Positions 1-7,384 of a DNA stretch of 7,480 bases are shown here, piece after piece. This stretch comes from a bacterium (GTDB lineage Bacteria; Babelota; Babeliae; Babelales; Chromulinivoraceae). How positions within the stretch are numbered: the first letter of the stretch is position 1; each line of letters begins with the position of its first letter. Made by a program: the position numbers and the translations under genes. Location of the stretch: positions 1-7,480 of the forward strand of contig CANCGK010000045.1 of assembly GCA_947377595.1 (NCBI GenBank). The letters are read 5' to 3'. The notes under the pieces are model-generated. The model was not told where the DNA came from. It did not search any database and saw nothing but the letters and a program-made list of their open reading frames with translations.

Positions 1-328
1 CTTCATAACGAATAATCATATCAATTTTTTCTCTACCAAGAAATGGCAAAGTCAATTCTTTGTAAATAATAGCAGAACTACTTAAACAAGTGACAATTTC
101 ATCATACGCACCAATGGTTGTTGCAATTTTTTTAATAGCATTACTCACATGCATGGGATGAGAGTCTGTTAAAACAATGCTCATGCTATTTTCGATCGTA
201 ATATTTTTTTTAGAAAAATAAATCAATGAAGCTTGCACACTATGCGTTGTAATCTCAAAACCTAAAATTCGCTTACTAAAAATATAATATGAACCTATTT
301 TACTTGGGATCAAAACATCTTGAATCAT
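1..328 (-). CDS. GspL/PilM-type secretion or pilus assembly protein, N-terminal part (runs off the left edge)
   Basis: This is the first 109 codons of a gene that continues beyond the window. In T2SS and type IV pilus systems, GspL and PilM share an actin-like cytoplasmic fold that links the assembly ATPase to the inner-membrane platform. The fragment shows an opening beta-strand pattern like the PilM start (GFEITTHSVQASLIYF, residues 23-38). It later has the family-like stretch SSSAIIYKELTLP (83-95) followed by an R-E-K-I-D helix, matching the 'S-x-V-x-x-R/K-E-L-x-L-P' segment of GspL/PilM. The start overlaps the gspD stop by four bases (ATGA) and has a GGGAG ribosome site seven bases upstream, which fixes the start. 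Its place directly after gspC and gspD supports a role in the same machine. GspL and PilM cannot be told apart without the C-terminal half, where GspL has a transmembrane segment. Confidence 0.65.
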   Translation of the reverse strand, partial: MIQDVLIPSKIGSYYIFSKRILGFEITTHSVQASLIYFSKKNITIENSMSIVLTDSHPMHVSNAIKKIATTIGAYDEIVTCLSSSAIIYKELTLPFLGREKIDMIIRYE

Positions 329-2880
329 AAACTAACTCCCGCACTCTGCTGTACCATATTTTTTATAGAAATTGTAGATGCATGCGTTGATTCTAACTGA
401 TTTTCAGACATATCAATCGGTAAAATTGATGCATCTGATTTCGCATTTTTTTGTTTTATTTTTTTGCTCTTTACTTTTCCTGTTGCCTTCTTTTTACTTA
501 TATTTTTACCACTATCTGCCATCTTACCATGTTGTATTGGTTTGTGATATTTCGATGCAACAATTTTACCTCGTACTGATTCTTTTACCATTGGCTCATG
601 ATGAGAAATTAATTCTTTACGATCTAACAATCGATGCGTTGTTAAATCATCAGCTCTTGTTGCTCGATCACCAAAGAACATTTTATCAATTGGATCTTGA
701 CCAGACTCAACATCTCCAATTTCATCCATCATGCGTAAATAATCCTGAGCCTCTTCTATTTTATTGCGAGTATATTGTTGCACTTCAGCTTGACTTACAA
801 CATTATCTAAAATTTTAGGACAAATAAATACGATAAATACATTTTTACGTTGAGAACTTGCTTTGTTTTTAAACAACCATCCAAATACTGGAATTTTAGA
901 AAGGAAAGGAACACCCCCTGTTGAAGATGATGTTGCATCAGCCATAATACCACCCAAGACTAAGACCTCTCCATCTGCAACTGATGCCATAGTGGTAATA
1001 GATTTTTGATCTTGAACAGCATCATTTGGTGAATTTGGATTAACAAATTGATTATTATCGATAGCAATAGCTAAATTAATAATTTTTTGATCATTAATCT
1101 GAGGAACAATAGTAACTGATAGATTTGCCTCAGCAGTTTGATACCCTGTTGTTGAAGTCGTCCCAGAACTCACGGCTTCACCAGTCACCACGCGACGAGA
1201 AACACCAACTTTAATTAACCCTTTACAATTGTTCGAAACAACCATAAACGGATTTTGAATAATTTTAGCATAGGTAATCGTATTTAAAATTTTAAAAACA
1301 GCCCAAATAGGTTGTCCAAAAGTCAATAAAGTAGAACCTGCTTGATTAATCGGACCGACCAATAAACTAGCTAAATTAGATTTAATAGATTCAGCTATAC
1401 CATTACCTCCAGGAGTTGTAACAATACCAGACAAGGGAGGAATGCCAGAAGTTTGTCCACTGACCGAAGGTAAAAAAGTATTATTAGCATTAGGGCCAGA
1501 AATTTGAGATCCAAGTTCTTTGACTTTGGTACCTGTTACTTGAACAATTAACACTTCTAATGCGACTTGTTTTTGAGGAACATCAAGAGTTTTAATTAAT
1601 TGTTCAACGGCAGGATAATCATCAGGAGTTGTATTAATAATCAATGAATTTGAATGATTATCAGCAACAATCGTCATTGGTTGTAAATATTTTTGCCCAT
1701 CACGTACACCACCATATTGTCCTGCTGATGTACTGCTTCCATAGGTCACTAATTGAGATATAGTTTTCTGCATATCGACAGCATTGGTATATTCAAGATA
1801 ATATACAAAAACTGGAGCCTTTTGATTTTGCGCATCAATATCAACATATTTTGCTATAAAATCTTCCAAACGAATGACTGCATCTTTTGGACCTAAAATA
1901 ATTAAGGTATTAGTTCTTTTATCACCAGTTAAAGAAACGTTTTGAGAAAAAAATTCTGAAGCAACATCTTTTGTGTCAGGAGCCCACGCTCGCTGAGAAG
2001 TTGCTGGCTTTAAAGAATTATATAAATTAATCACATCTTCAACATTTGCTTTTTTTAATTTAATAACAGACATTGCTTGTGGAGAGACTGGTTTATCAAG
2101 TTCTTTGACAATCGTCATCAATGACTTAATATTATAAGATTTATCAGTAAAAATTAATGCCTTTAAATCTTTATACACCATTAAAGAACCCGTAGCACCC
2201 TGAAATTTGCTAATCAATGGTTGCAATTTGATTGGGTCTGCATTTTGCATAAAATAAACATAACGAATCATCATATCATTATCTGGCAATAAAGCAGGAT
2301 TAGCTCCAATATAAGCTGGAATCGGCTCTTGACTTGCATTTGGCAATGGAACAATTCTATAAAAACCAGGATGAGACATAGGAACCAAGTCTAAACCTGC
2401 CATACTTAAAAAAGTGATGAATAAATTCCAACTTTCTTGTTTACTTAAAGGAGTATTGGTTCGAAATGATATTTTATTACCTGCAAGTTTTGGTCCTTTA
2501 TTGGTATCTAAAATATCATCGGTAATAAATTTAACTTTATGAACACGCTCCATATATTCTGCAACATTTTGTAGATCAATATCTTCAAAATTAAATGCTA
2601 CAGATTCAATAACATCTCCCCCTTTTTGTTGCAAAGGAGCTGATTCTATCGATTTAAGTTTTTGTTGATCATCATAACGAACCGTTACAGGCTGATCTCC
2701 TAAAGCATCCACATTTTCCTGTTCAAATTTTTTTTCTTCTAACTGAACTTGAGAATCAATTTTATCAATCATTGCAATAACAGATTGGCCATTGCGACGA
2801 GAGTAATCATCAACCGCCATCACAACTATAGATCTAAGAGCAAAAGATCCAATTATCAAAATTTTACTGTATATATTCAT
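325..2880 (-). CDS. gspD: Type II secretion-type outer-membrane secretin (GspD-like)
   Basis: This 851-residue protein would form the multimeric outer-membrane channel through which folded substrates, or a pilus, leave the periplasm. The N terminus (about 1-23) looks like a signal peptide, but it has an Arg at 16 inside the hydrophobic run. A polar stretch (24-90) follows. Then come an N0-like domain (about 95-178), N1 (203-265), N2 (270-347) and N3 (356-434, with the long Gly/Ser loop around 381-396 and the NSLIINTTP strand). The secretin core spans about 435-692: it opens with VALEVLIVQVTG, has a conserved NPFMVVSNN-x-KGLIKVG strand pair, and ends with the diagnostic GGVPFLSKIPVFGWLF then VFIVFICPKIL. 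The full N0-N3 set favours GspD over PilQ. Residues 693-851 are an extra tail with a Lys-rich stretch at 795-812. It follows gspC by 36 bases. The start has a modest GGA nine bases upstream. Confidence 0.93.
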   Translation of the reverse strand: MNIYSKILIIGSFALRSIVVMAVDDYSRRNGQSVIAMIDKIDSQVQLEEKKFEQENVDALGDQPVTVRYDDQQKLKSIESAPLQQKGGDVIESVAFNFEDIDLQNVAEYMERVHKVKFITDDILDTNKGPKLAGNKISFRTNTPLSKQESWNLFITFLSMAGLDLVPMSHPGFYRIVPLPNASQEPIPAYIGANPALLPDNDMMIRYVYFMQNADPIKLQPLISKFQGATGSLMVYKDLKALIFTDKSYNIKSLMTIVKELDKPVSPQAMSVIKLKKANVEDVINLYNSLKPATSQRAWAPDTKDVASEFFSQNVSLTGDKRTNTLIILGPKDAVIRLEDFIAKYVDIDAQNQKAPVFVYYLEYTNAVDMQKTISQLVTYGSSTSAGQYGGVRDGQKYLQPMTIVADNHSNSLIINTTPDDYPAVEQLIKTLDVPQKQVALEVLIVQVTGTKVKELGSQISGPNANNTFLPSVSGQTSGIPPLSGIVTTPGGNGIAESIKSNLASLLVGPINQAGSTLLTFGQPIWAVFKILNTITYAKIIQNPFMVVSNNCKGLIKVGVSRRVVTGEAVSSGTTSTTGYQTAEANLSVTIVPQINDQKIINLAIAIDNNQFVNPNSPNDAVQDQKSITTMASVADGEVLVLGGIMADATSSSTGGVPFLSKIPVFGWLFKNKASSQRKNVFIVFICPKILDNVVSQAEVQQYTRNKIEEAQDYLRMMDEIGDVESGQDPIDKMFFGDRATRADDLTTHRLLDRKELISHHEPMVKESVRGKIVASKYHKPIQHGKMADSGKNISKKKATGKVKSKKIKQKNAKSDASILPIDMSENQLESTHASTISIKNMVQQSAGVSL
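336..340 (-). promoter_or_regulatory. Ribosome binding site for the gspL/pilM-like gene
   Basis: GGGAG reads on the minus strand with seven bases before the ATG at 328. It lies inside the end of gspD, so ribosomes finishing gspD could restart at the ATGA overlap (325-328). This site decides the start codon of the partial gene. Confidence 0.6.
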
Positions 2881-2916
2881 GAATCTATATCCATCTATGT
2901 TTTTATATCAAAACTA

Positions 2917-4266
2917 TTATTGCTGCATGCCATTAAATATAATATTTTTACTACTTTGTTGCATCATACGAGCTCTATCTTTAGATCTAAGATCCTGAAG
3001 CGTTGGAGTTAATTTATCACGTTCTTGTAATAATAAATTATAATCTTGCAAAGACTGTTTTTGCGAAAGATCTTTATTATATTCATTGTCTTTATAATTC
3101 ATTGTAGAATTTTGCACAGGTAATATATTTTCTTTACTTAAGACCATCGATTGACCGACTTCATCTGACAACGAATTATTATCTATTGGTTGATCATCAA
3201 TTTGATCCAATTGCTCTTGAGAAATCGTCTGAATTTTTACTGATTTTTCTATTTCAGCTTGAACTTTTGCTTGATGCTTACTTAATTCTTCTAATAATTT
3301 TTGATGAGTTTGCTGTGGAGTAAACATAATTGATTGAGATACTTTATCAACTAATCCATATAACATAGTCATGACTTGAGTGCCTCTATATAAAACAACT
3401 TCAATAGTATCGCCAACATGCTTTTGTATGATATGATCATATAATTTTAAACGATTATCTAAGTCATCAATAAAGAAATCATCTACCTTAACAATGATAT
3501 CGTCCATCATAAAACCAAGCATACTACCAAGAGAATCTTTCTCCAGTTTACCAATTTTACAACCAAAATTTTTACCTTGTTTATACACAGTTGTAATATC
3601 TAAAGCCTGAATAAATTGGCCCAGACTACCAATACGTTCGGAAAATTCATCTATATTAATTTTATAATGTGTATCATGAACAGATTCTACAACAGATTGC
3701 GGAATTGTTTTTGCCTGTATATTAAAATCGCTGACAGCATCTTCTTCTCGTAAATACAATGTTTCCTGCTGACCATTTGAACGAATAATAATAATACGAT
3801 TTGATAGAATTTTTAAAATTTGAGCATCTTCTATCAAATCTCCGACTCTATAATTTTTATCTTCTTTTGTTTTTTTCAATTGAATGATAGCAATACAACT
3901 AGCAGCGTCATCTTTAACAAAAATAACCCCTTTTAAAACAGCATCTAAAGGGGCAAAAAAGGTTGGACTTTTTTCAACAGGAACATCTGGTATAATGACT
4001 TTAGGAGGCTGTGGTATAGGTGCAATAATTTGTTCGACTATATTTTCAATAGGAACAACTGGTGCTTGATAAGTATCAAATAAATCATGTGTATAAATAG
4101 TAGAAATATCAATAGAATCAATTTTTTTATCTTCAACAACTTCTACAACACCAGGAGTAATAGATATACGACGAGGAATAACTCGCTGCATCATAAAAAT
4201 CAATAATTGGCTCGCAAAAAAAAGAACAAGCAAACTACTATTTAAAATCCAGACCGAATGTTTCAT
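2917..4266 (-). CDS. gspC: GspC-like inner-membrane connector with HR and PDZ domains and a long C-terminal extension
   Basis: GspC anchors in the inner membrane and reaches across the periplasm to bind the secretin N0 domain. Here residues 4-27 are one hydrophobic membrane segment after a short positive start, with RR at 32-33 just after it. A proline-rich linker (83-101) follows. A T2SSC/HR domain lies at about 107-173: LKGVIFVKDDAASCIAII, then YRVGDLI, then ILSNRIIIIRSNGQQETLYL, a close match to the GspC pattern. A PDZ-like domain spans about 205-306, with the GxKIGKLEKDSLGSMLGFMMDDIIVKVDD core cut here to its key positions G235, L249-G251 and D255-D256. Enterobacterial GspC ends near the PDZ at about 270-280 residues. 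This one adds 307-449, rich in Gln, Glu, Lys and Asp and partly helical. An AAGGA site lies five bases before the ATG. The gene sits just upstream of gspD, the standard C-D order. Confidence 0.85.
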   Translation of the reverse strand: MKHSVWILNSSLLVLFFASQLLIFMMQRVIPRRISITPGVVEVVEDKKIDSIDISTIYTHDLFDTYQAPVVPIENIVEQIIAPIPQPPKVIIPDVPVEKSPTFFAPLDAVLKGVIFVKDDAASCIAIIQLKKTKEDKNYRVGDLIEDAQILKILSNRIIIIRSNGQQETLYLREEDAVSDFNIQAKTIPQSVVESVHDTHYKINIDEFSERIGSLGQFIQALDITTVYKQGKNFGCKIGKLEKDSLGSMLGFMMDDIIVKVDDFFIDDLDNRLKLYDHIIQKHVGDTIEVVLYRGTQVMTMLYGLVDKVSQSIMFTPQQTHQKLLEELSKHQAKVQAEIEKSVKIQTISQEQLDQIDDQPIDNNSLSDEVGQSMVLSKENILPVQNSTMNYKDNEYNKDLSQKQSLQDYNLLLQERDKLTPTLQDLRSKDRARMMQQSSKNIIFNGMQQ

Positions 4267-4271
4267 CTATA

Positions 4272-4276
4272 TCCTT
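4272..4276 (-). promoter_or_regulatory. Ribosome binding site for gspC
   Basis: AAGGA on the minus strand lies five bases before the ATG at 4266. It supports this start, which also gives the short basic head and membrane segment expected of GspC. Confidence 0.6.
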
Positions 4277-4307
4277 TTATGACTATTTTCTACACCAATT
4301 ATTTCTA

Positions 4308-4336
4308 AATATAATTATTGCCACATCTGACCACAA
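4308..4336 (-). promoter_or_regulatory. Possible weak promoter in front of gspC
   Basis: In the 87-base gap between moxR and gspC the minus strand reads TTGTGG (4331-4336), 17 bases, then TATATT (4308-4313). The -10 matches consensus at five of six bases and the -35 at only three. In AT-rich DNA such a pair can occur by chance. It could give gspC-gspD extra transcription independent of moxR. Confidence 0.25.
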
Positions 4337-4353
4337 ACATATAAAAATGCTCT

Positions 4354-5340
4354 TTACGGAGCTACAACAACATCCAATATTCTATCGATAATCATATCAG
4401 AACTCATTTTTTCTGCTTGAGCATGATAAGTTAACAATATTCTATGACGTAAAATATCGCGACTGACCATTTTAATATCATCAGGAATAACAAAATGTCG
4501 ATTTTGCAACAACGCATAAGCTTTACAAGCATGAGCAATTGCAATACTTGCACGTGGAGAAGCTCCATACTCAATCATTTTAGCAAAAATGCCTAAACCA
4601 TAAGCTTCTGGTTGCCGCGTCGCAAAAACAATTTTTAAAATATAATCTACTAATCGTGGTTCTATATAAATATCTTGAACAAGATTTTGAGCTTGTAAAA
4701 TATCTTGCGTAGACAAAACTTTATGTACAAGAATTTCACGACAAGATCTATTTAAAATTTCTCGCTCTTGTTCAAAGCTTGGATAACCAACTTGCAATTT
4801 AAACATAAATCGATCAATTTGCGCTTCTGGAAGGTGATAAGTCCCTTCATTTTCTACAGGATTTTGCGTTGCAAAAACTAAAAATGGTTCTTCTAAAGCA
4901 AAAGTCGTTGATCCAATAGTCACTTGATGCTCTTGCATTGCTTCGAGCAAAGCAGCTTGAACTTTTGCCGGAGAGCGATTAATTTCATCAGCTAAAACCA
5001 AATTCGCAAATACAGGACCTTTTTTTGTATCGAACTCTTGATTTTTTACATTATAAATCATAGTCCCAATTAAATCTGCAGGCAATAAATCTGGAGTAAA
5101 CTGAATTCGACTAAAAGATAACCCTAAAGCATCTGCTATAGTTTTAATTAATGTTGTTTTAGCAACACCTGGTACACCTTCTAATAAAACATGCCCTTTA
5201 CTGAGCATAGCTATTAATGTCGCATCAATAATATGATGATGCCCGACAATAACTCTTCCTATTTCAACTTTCAATAATGAAAATTTTGCACTAAATTGAG
5301 CAACTTTTTCTATAATTTTTTCAGATGATGTTGATTCCAC
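4354..5340 (-). CDS. moxR: MoxR-family AAA+ ATPase
   Basis: MoxR proteins are hexameric AAA+ ATPases of the cytoplasm that act as chaperone-like remodelers in maturing other protein complexes, often with vWA-domain partners. This 328-residue protein is full length for the family. It shows Walker A GVPGVAKT (55-62), Walker B LVLADE (114-119) followed by INRSPAKVQAALLEAMQE, sensor 1 ATQNP (157-161), the EGTYHLPEAQIDRF segment (165-178) and sensor 2 SPRAS (261-265). All catalytic positions look intact. The start codon is GTG, chosen because AAGGA sits seven bases upstream and the first residues lead directly into the family's N-terminal helix. It is the first gene after a strong promoter and is followed by gspC, not by the usual DUF58 or vWA genes. 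Its partner here is therefore unknown; helping assemble the secretion apparatus is an inference from position only. Confidence 0.93.
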   Translation of the reverse strand: MESTSSEKIIEKVAQFSAKFSLLKVEIGRVIVGHHHIIDATLIAMLSKGHVLLEGVPGVAKTTLIKTIADALGLSFSRIQFTPDLLPADLIGTMIYNVKNQEFDTKKGPVFANLVLADEINRSPAKVQAALLEAMQEHQVTIGSTTFALEEPFLVFATQNPVENEGTYHLPEAQIDRFMFKLQVGYPSFEQEREILNRSCREILVHKVLSTQDILQAQNLVQDIYIEPRLVDYILKIVFATRQPEAYGLGIFAKMIEYGASPRASIAIAHACKAYALLQNRHFVIPDDIKMVSRDILRHRILLTYHAQAEKMSSDMIIDRILDVVVAP

Positions 5341-5347
5341 AGTTTTA

Positions 5348-5352
5348 TCCTT
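5348..5352 (-). promoter_or_regulatory. Ribosome binding site that sets the GTG start of moxR
   Basis: AAGGA on the minus strand, seven bases before the GTG at 5340. Good spacing supports the non-ATG start; the first in-frame Met otherwise available is at residue 45, inside the conserved fold. Confidence 0.65.
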
Positions 5353-5386
5353 TTTAAAGCATTAATTTCTGTTTGAATTGATAGCA

Positions 5387-5415
5387 ATTATAGTAACTTG
5401 AAAAACAAATATCAA
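5387..5415 (-). promoter_or_regulatory. Near-consensus sigma70-type promoter for the moxR-gspC-gspD block
   Basis: On the minus strand the gap after mlaF contains TTGATA (5410-5415; five of six to the consensus -35), exactly 17 bases, then TATAAT (5387-5392; six of six). Transcription would start near 5380, giving a leader of roughly 40 bases before moxR. It lies wholly between the mlaF stop and the moxR start, so it separates the lipid-transport genes from the secretion block. No clear terminator for mlaF is seen upstream of it, so read-through is possible. Confidence 0.7.
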
Positions 5416-5428
5416 AAAATGTTTAATG

Positions 5429-6211
5429 TTATCTTTTCCTTACAAGGGGTTGTTCTACAGCAATTGGTCCTTGAATTAAACCTCTAATAAATTGATAAAT
5501 ATATGGGTCGTTCGATTCCCAAATATTTTTTGCATCAACCTGACTTTTAATTTGACCTTCATACAACAAAGCAACTTTATCAGCATAGTTAAAAATATCA
5601 ACATCATGTGATATAACAACCGAAGTTATATGTAATTTTTTTTGCATGCTTGATATTAATTCATGAACAACTTTAATTGTAATTGGATCAAGACCCGTTG
5701 TTGGTTCATCATATAAAATAATCTCTGGATTACTCATTAAAGTTCGCGCAAATCCAACTCTTTTTTTCATACCTCCTGATAATTCTGAAGGATATTTATC
5801 AAGAATAGTATGATCTAAATCAACTAATGATAGTTTTTCTGTAACTTTTTGACGAACATCTTTTGGATTCATCCCATTTTCTAAATCAACTATACCTACA
5901 TTTTCAAAAACAGTTAACGAATCAAGTAATGCTGCAAACTGAAAAACATACCCAAATTTTTTAAAATTTTCTATTTTAGCTTGACCTTGTAATCCAACCG
6001 TATCTTTTCCGTCAACTAAAATTTGACCTGATGTTGGCTCAATTAAACCTATAATTTGTTTTAATAAAAGCGATTTACCTTCACCTGATTTACCAATAAT
6101 ACATGTTAATTTTCCCGTAGGAATATCAAGACTCAATCCTTGAGTAATGTAAGAATCATGATCATTAAACCGCTTAAAAAGATCAACTATTTTAATTTTT
6201 ATAGGGTCCAT
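5429..6211 (-). CDS. mlaF: MlaF-like ABC transporter ATPase (phospholipid/MCE-type transport)
   Basis: This 260-residue cytoplasmic ATPase would power an MlaE permease that moves lipids between inner and outer membranes. All ABC motifs are present: Walker A GKSGEGKS (40-47), Q-loop Q91 in FQFAALLDSLTVFENV, signature LSGGMKKR (144-151), Walker B IILYDE (164-169) followed by PTTGLDP, and the switch histidine H202 in ISHD. The FQxxALLDSLTVxENV and LSGGMxKRVxxAR wording is typical of the MlaF/Ttg2A group, not of other importers. Its ATG overlaps the mlaE stop as TAATG, with GAAGG six bases upstream, so the two proteins are probably made in a coupled way. No MlaD/MCE gene follows; a moxR promoter comes next. 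Confidence 0.92.
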   Translation of the reverse strand: MDPIKIKIVDLFKRFNDHDSYITQGLSLDIPTGKLTCIIGKSGEGKSLLLKQIIGLIEPTSGQILVDGKDTVGLQGQAKIENFKKFGYVFQFAALLDSLTVFENVGIVDLENGMNPKDVRQKVTEKLSLVDLDHTILDKYPSELSGGMKKRVGFARTLMSNPEIILYDEPTTGLDPITIKVVHELISSMQKKLHITSVVISHDVDIFNYADKVALLYEGQIKSQVDAKNIWESNDPYIYQFIRGLIQGPIAVEQPLVRKR

Positions 6212-6993
6212 TAAAAGCCTTCAAATAATAATGTTGAAAGAAAATAATTTGATACTAAAATTGCAATCGAAGCAACAACAACACTTTGAGTTGTTGCAAC
6301 ACCAACGCCTTTAGCACCGCCCCAGGTGTAATAACCTTTAAAAGAACCTACAGAAGAAAAAATAAATCCAAAGCAAGCAGCTTTAATAAGTCCACTGATA
6401 ATGTCCGATACTGTTAAAAATTCAGCTATTCCATCAATATAATTGACTGGATTTAAACTAAAAATATAAATACAAACTATATATCCACCCATCACACCAA
6501 ATGCCATCGAAAATATAGTTAAAAAAGGCAACATGACTGTTGCCGCTAAAATTCTAGGAACAATTAAATACTGAAAATTATTAATGCATAATGTTTCTAG
6601 AGCATCGATCTGCTCGGTTATTCTCATGGTTCCAATTTCTGCTGCTATACCAGAACTACATCGACCAGCGACCATTAATCCTGTTAAAACTGGCCCTAGT
6701 TCACGAGCCATAGTTAAAGCAACAACTGGTCCTATCATATTTTCTGAACCAAATTGTTTAAAGGTGGCATAGGTTTGTAAAGCTATCACAGCTCCAGCAA
6801 AAAAACCTGTTAAAATGCTGATAGGAAAAGATTGAAGTCCCAATCTATCCATTTGAGCAAATAACTTAGAAATATTAATTTTTTTACCATACACTGTTTG
6901 CACAACCTGCACGATAAACAATGTATATTTACCACATGCTCGAGCAACTTTTAAAGTTAATTTACCAGTCAACATTAACAGAGAAAATGCCAT
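6211..6993 (-). CDS. mlaE: MlaE-like permease of an MCE-type lipid transporter
   Basis: The 260-residue integral inner-membrane protein is the transmembrane partner of MlaF. It has the family's amphipathic N-terminal region (about 1-50), then several hydrophobic segments (about 57-76, 88-110, 146-180, 197-216 and 236-257). Hallmarks are TMARELGPVLTGLMVAGR (94-111), followed by the SGIAAEIGTMRITEQIDALE region (114-133), and the late GVGVATTQSVVVASI segment (229-243), all characteristic of the MlaE/YrbE permease family. The length is normal. An AAGG ribosome site lies eight bases before the ATG. It follows secG by 46 bases and overlaps mlaF by one base (TAATG). The order permease then ATPase is the reverse of E. 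coli mlaF-mlaE but is common in other phyla. Confidence 0.93.
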   Translation of the reverse strand: MAFSLLMLTGKLTLKVARACGKYTLFIVQVVQTVYGKKINISKLFAQMDRLGLQSFPISILTGFFAGAVIALQTYATFKQFGSENMIGPVVALTMARELGPVLTGLMVAGRCSSGIAAEIGTMRITEQIDALETLCINNFQYLIVPRILAATVMLPFLTIFSMAFGVMGGYIVCIYIFSLNPVNYIDGIAEFLTVSDIISGLIKAACFGFIFSSVGSFKGYYTWGGAKGVGVATTQSVVVASIAILVSNYFLSTLLFEGF

Positions 6994-7039
6994 GAAAGCT
7001 ACCTTAGATCATCACTATATGTATGTATACTTGATTTGA

Positions 7040-7348
7040 TTAATTTTGCTCTTCTTCTACAGATTCATTATGATTTACATTTCTTGTATAATTAATTGAT
7101 GCACGGCTTACACCATATTTATTTTTTAAGACTGATAAACTTAAAGAACCAAGTAATAACAATGCACACAAAACCCATGTCACAGTCTGGAAAATATCTT
7201 GTCCGCCAGAACTACCAAATAACATTTGATTTCCACCGCCCATACTGCCTAATCCCATATTGCCTTTACCTTTTTGTATTAAAACAAGTAAAACAATTAA
7301 ACAACACATTAAGCCGTACAAGCCAGTGAGCAATGAAAAAATAATCAT
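7040..7348 (-). CDS. secG: SecG, protein translocase subunit
   Basis: SecG is a small two-helix inner-membrane protein that joins SecY and SecE and helps SecA-driven export. The 102-residue product has two hydrophobic segments (about 3-24 and 54-75) joined by the conserved loop: LVLIQKGKG (21-29), a Gly/Met-rich run with LGSMGGGNQ (33-41) and LFGSSGG (43-49). This pattern is diagnostic. The tail after about 80 is polar and acidic at its end (ESVEEEQN). AAGGA lies eight bases before the ATG. It follows tpiA by 36 bases, a neighbour pair seen in many bacteria. The secretin and other envelope proteins encoded downstream would be exported through this translocon. Confidence 0.93.
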   Translation of the reverse strand: MIIFSLLTGLYGLMCCLIVLLVLIQKGKGNMGLGSMGGGNQMLFGSSGGQDIFQTVTWVLCALLLLGSLSLSVLKNKYGVSRASINYTRNVNHNESVEEEQN

Positions 7349-7384
7349 ACTGCAATTCCTTAATCAATTATGAAAAAATATATT

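Noticed and set aside
378..818. Plus-strand open frame of 146 codons within gspD
   Set aside because: It lies antisense to the Lys-rich gspD tail; the product is dominated by Leu, His, Phe and Tyr, as expected from reading that tail backwards, with no recognisable domain.
2749..3012. Plus-strand open frame of 87 codons spanning the gspC-gspD junction
   Set aside because: Antisense to two well-supported genes, no ribosome site of note and low-complexity content.
3884..4069. Plus-strand open frame of 61 codons within gspC
   Set aside because: Antisense to the conserved HR domain and linker; no family resemblance.
5393..5428. Possible terminator after mlaF
   Set aside because: There is a T-rich run on the minus strand but no GC-rich stem of convincing length before it.
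6584..6772. Plus-strand open frame of 62 codons within mlaE
   Set aside because: Antisense to the most conserved part of MlaE; its existence follows from that constraint.
6994..7039. Short repeated TATG/GTATAC motif between secG and mlaE
   Set aside because: Only a few bases long in AT-rich DNA; no stem, operator symmetry or promoter pair can be supported.
7096..7329. Plus-strand open frame of 77 codons within secG
   Set aside because: Antisense to the diagnostic SecG loop and both membrane segments; no support of its own.
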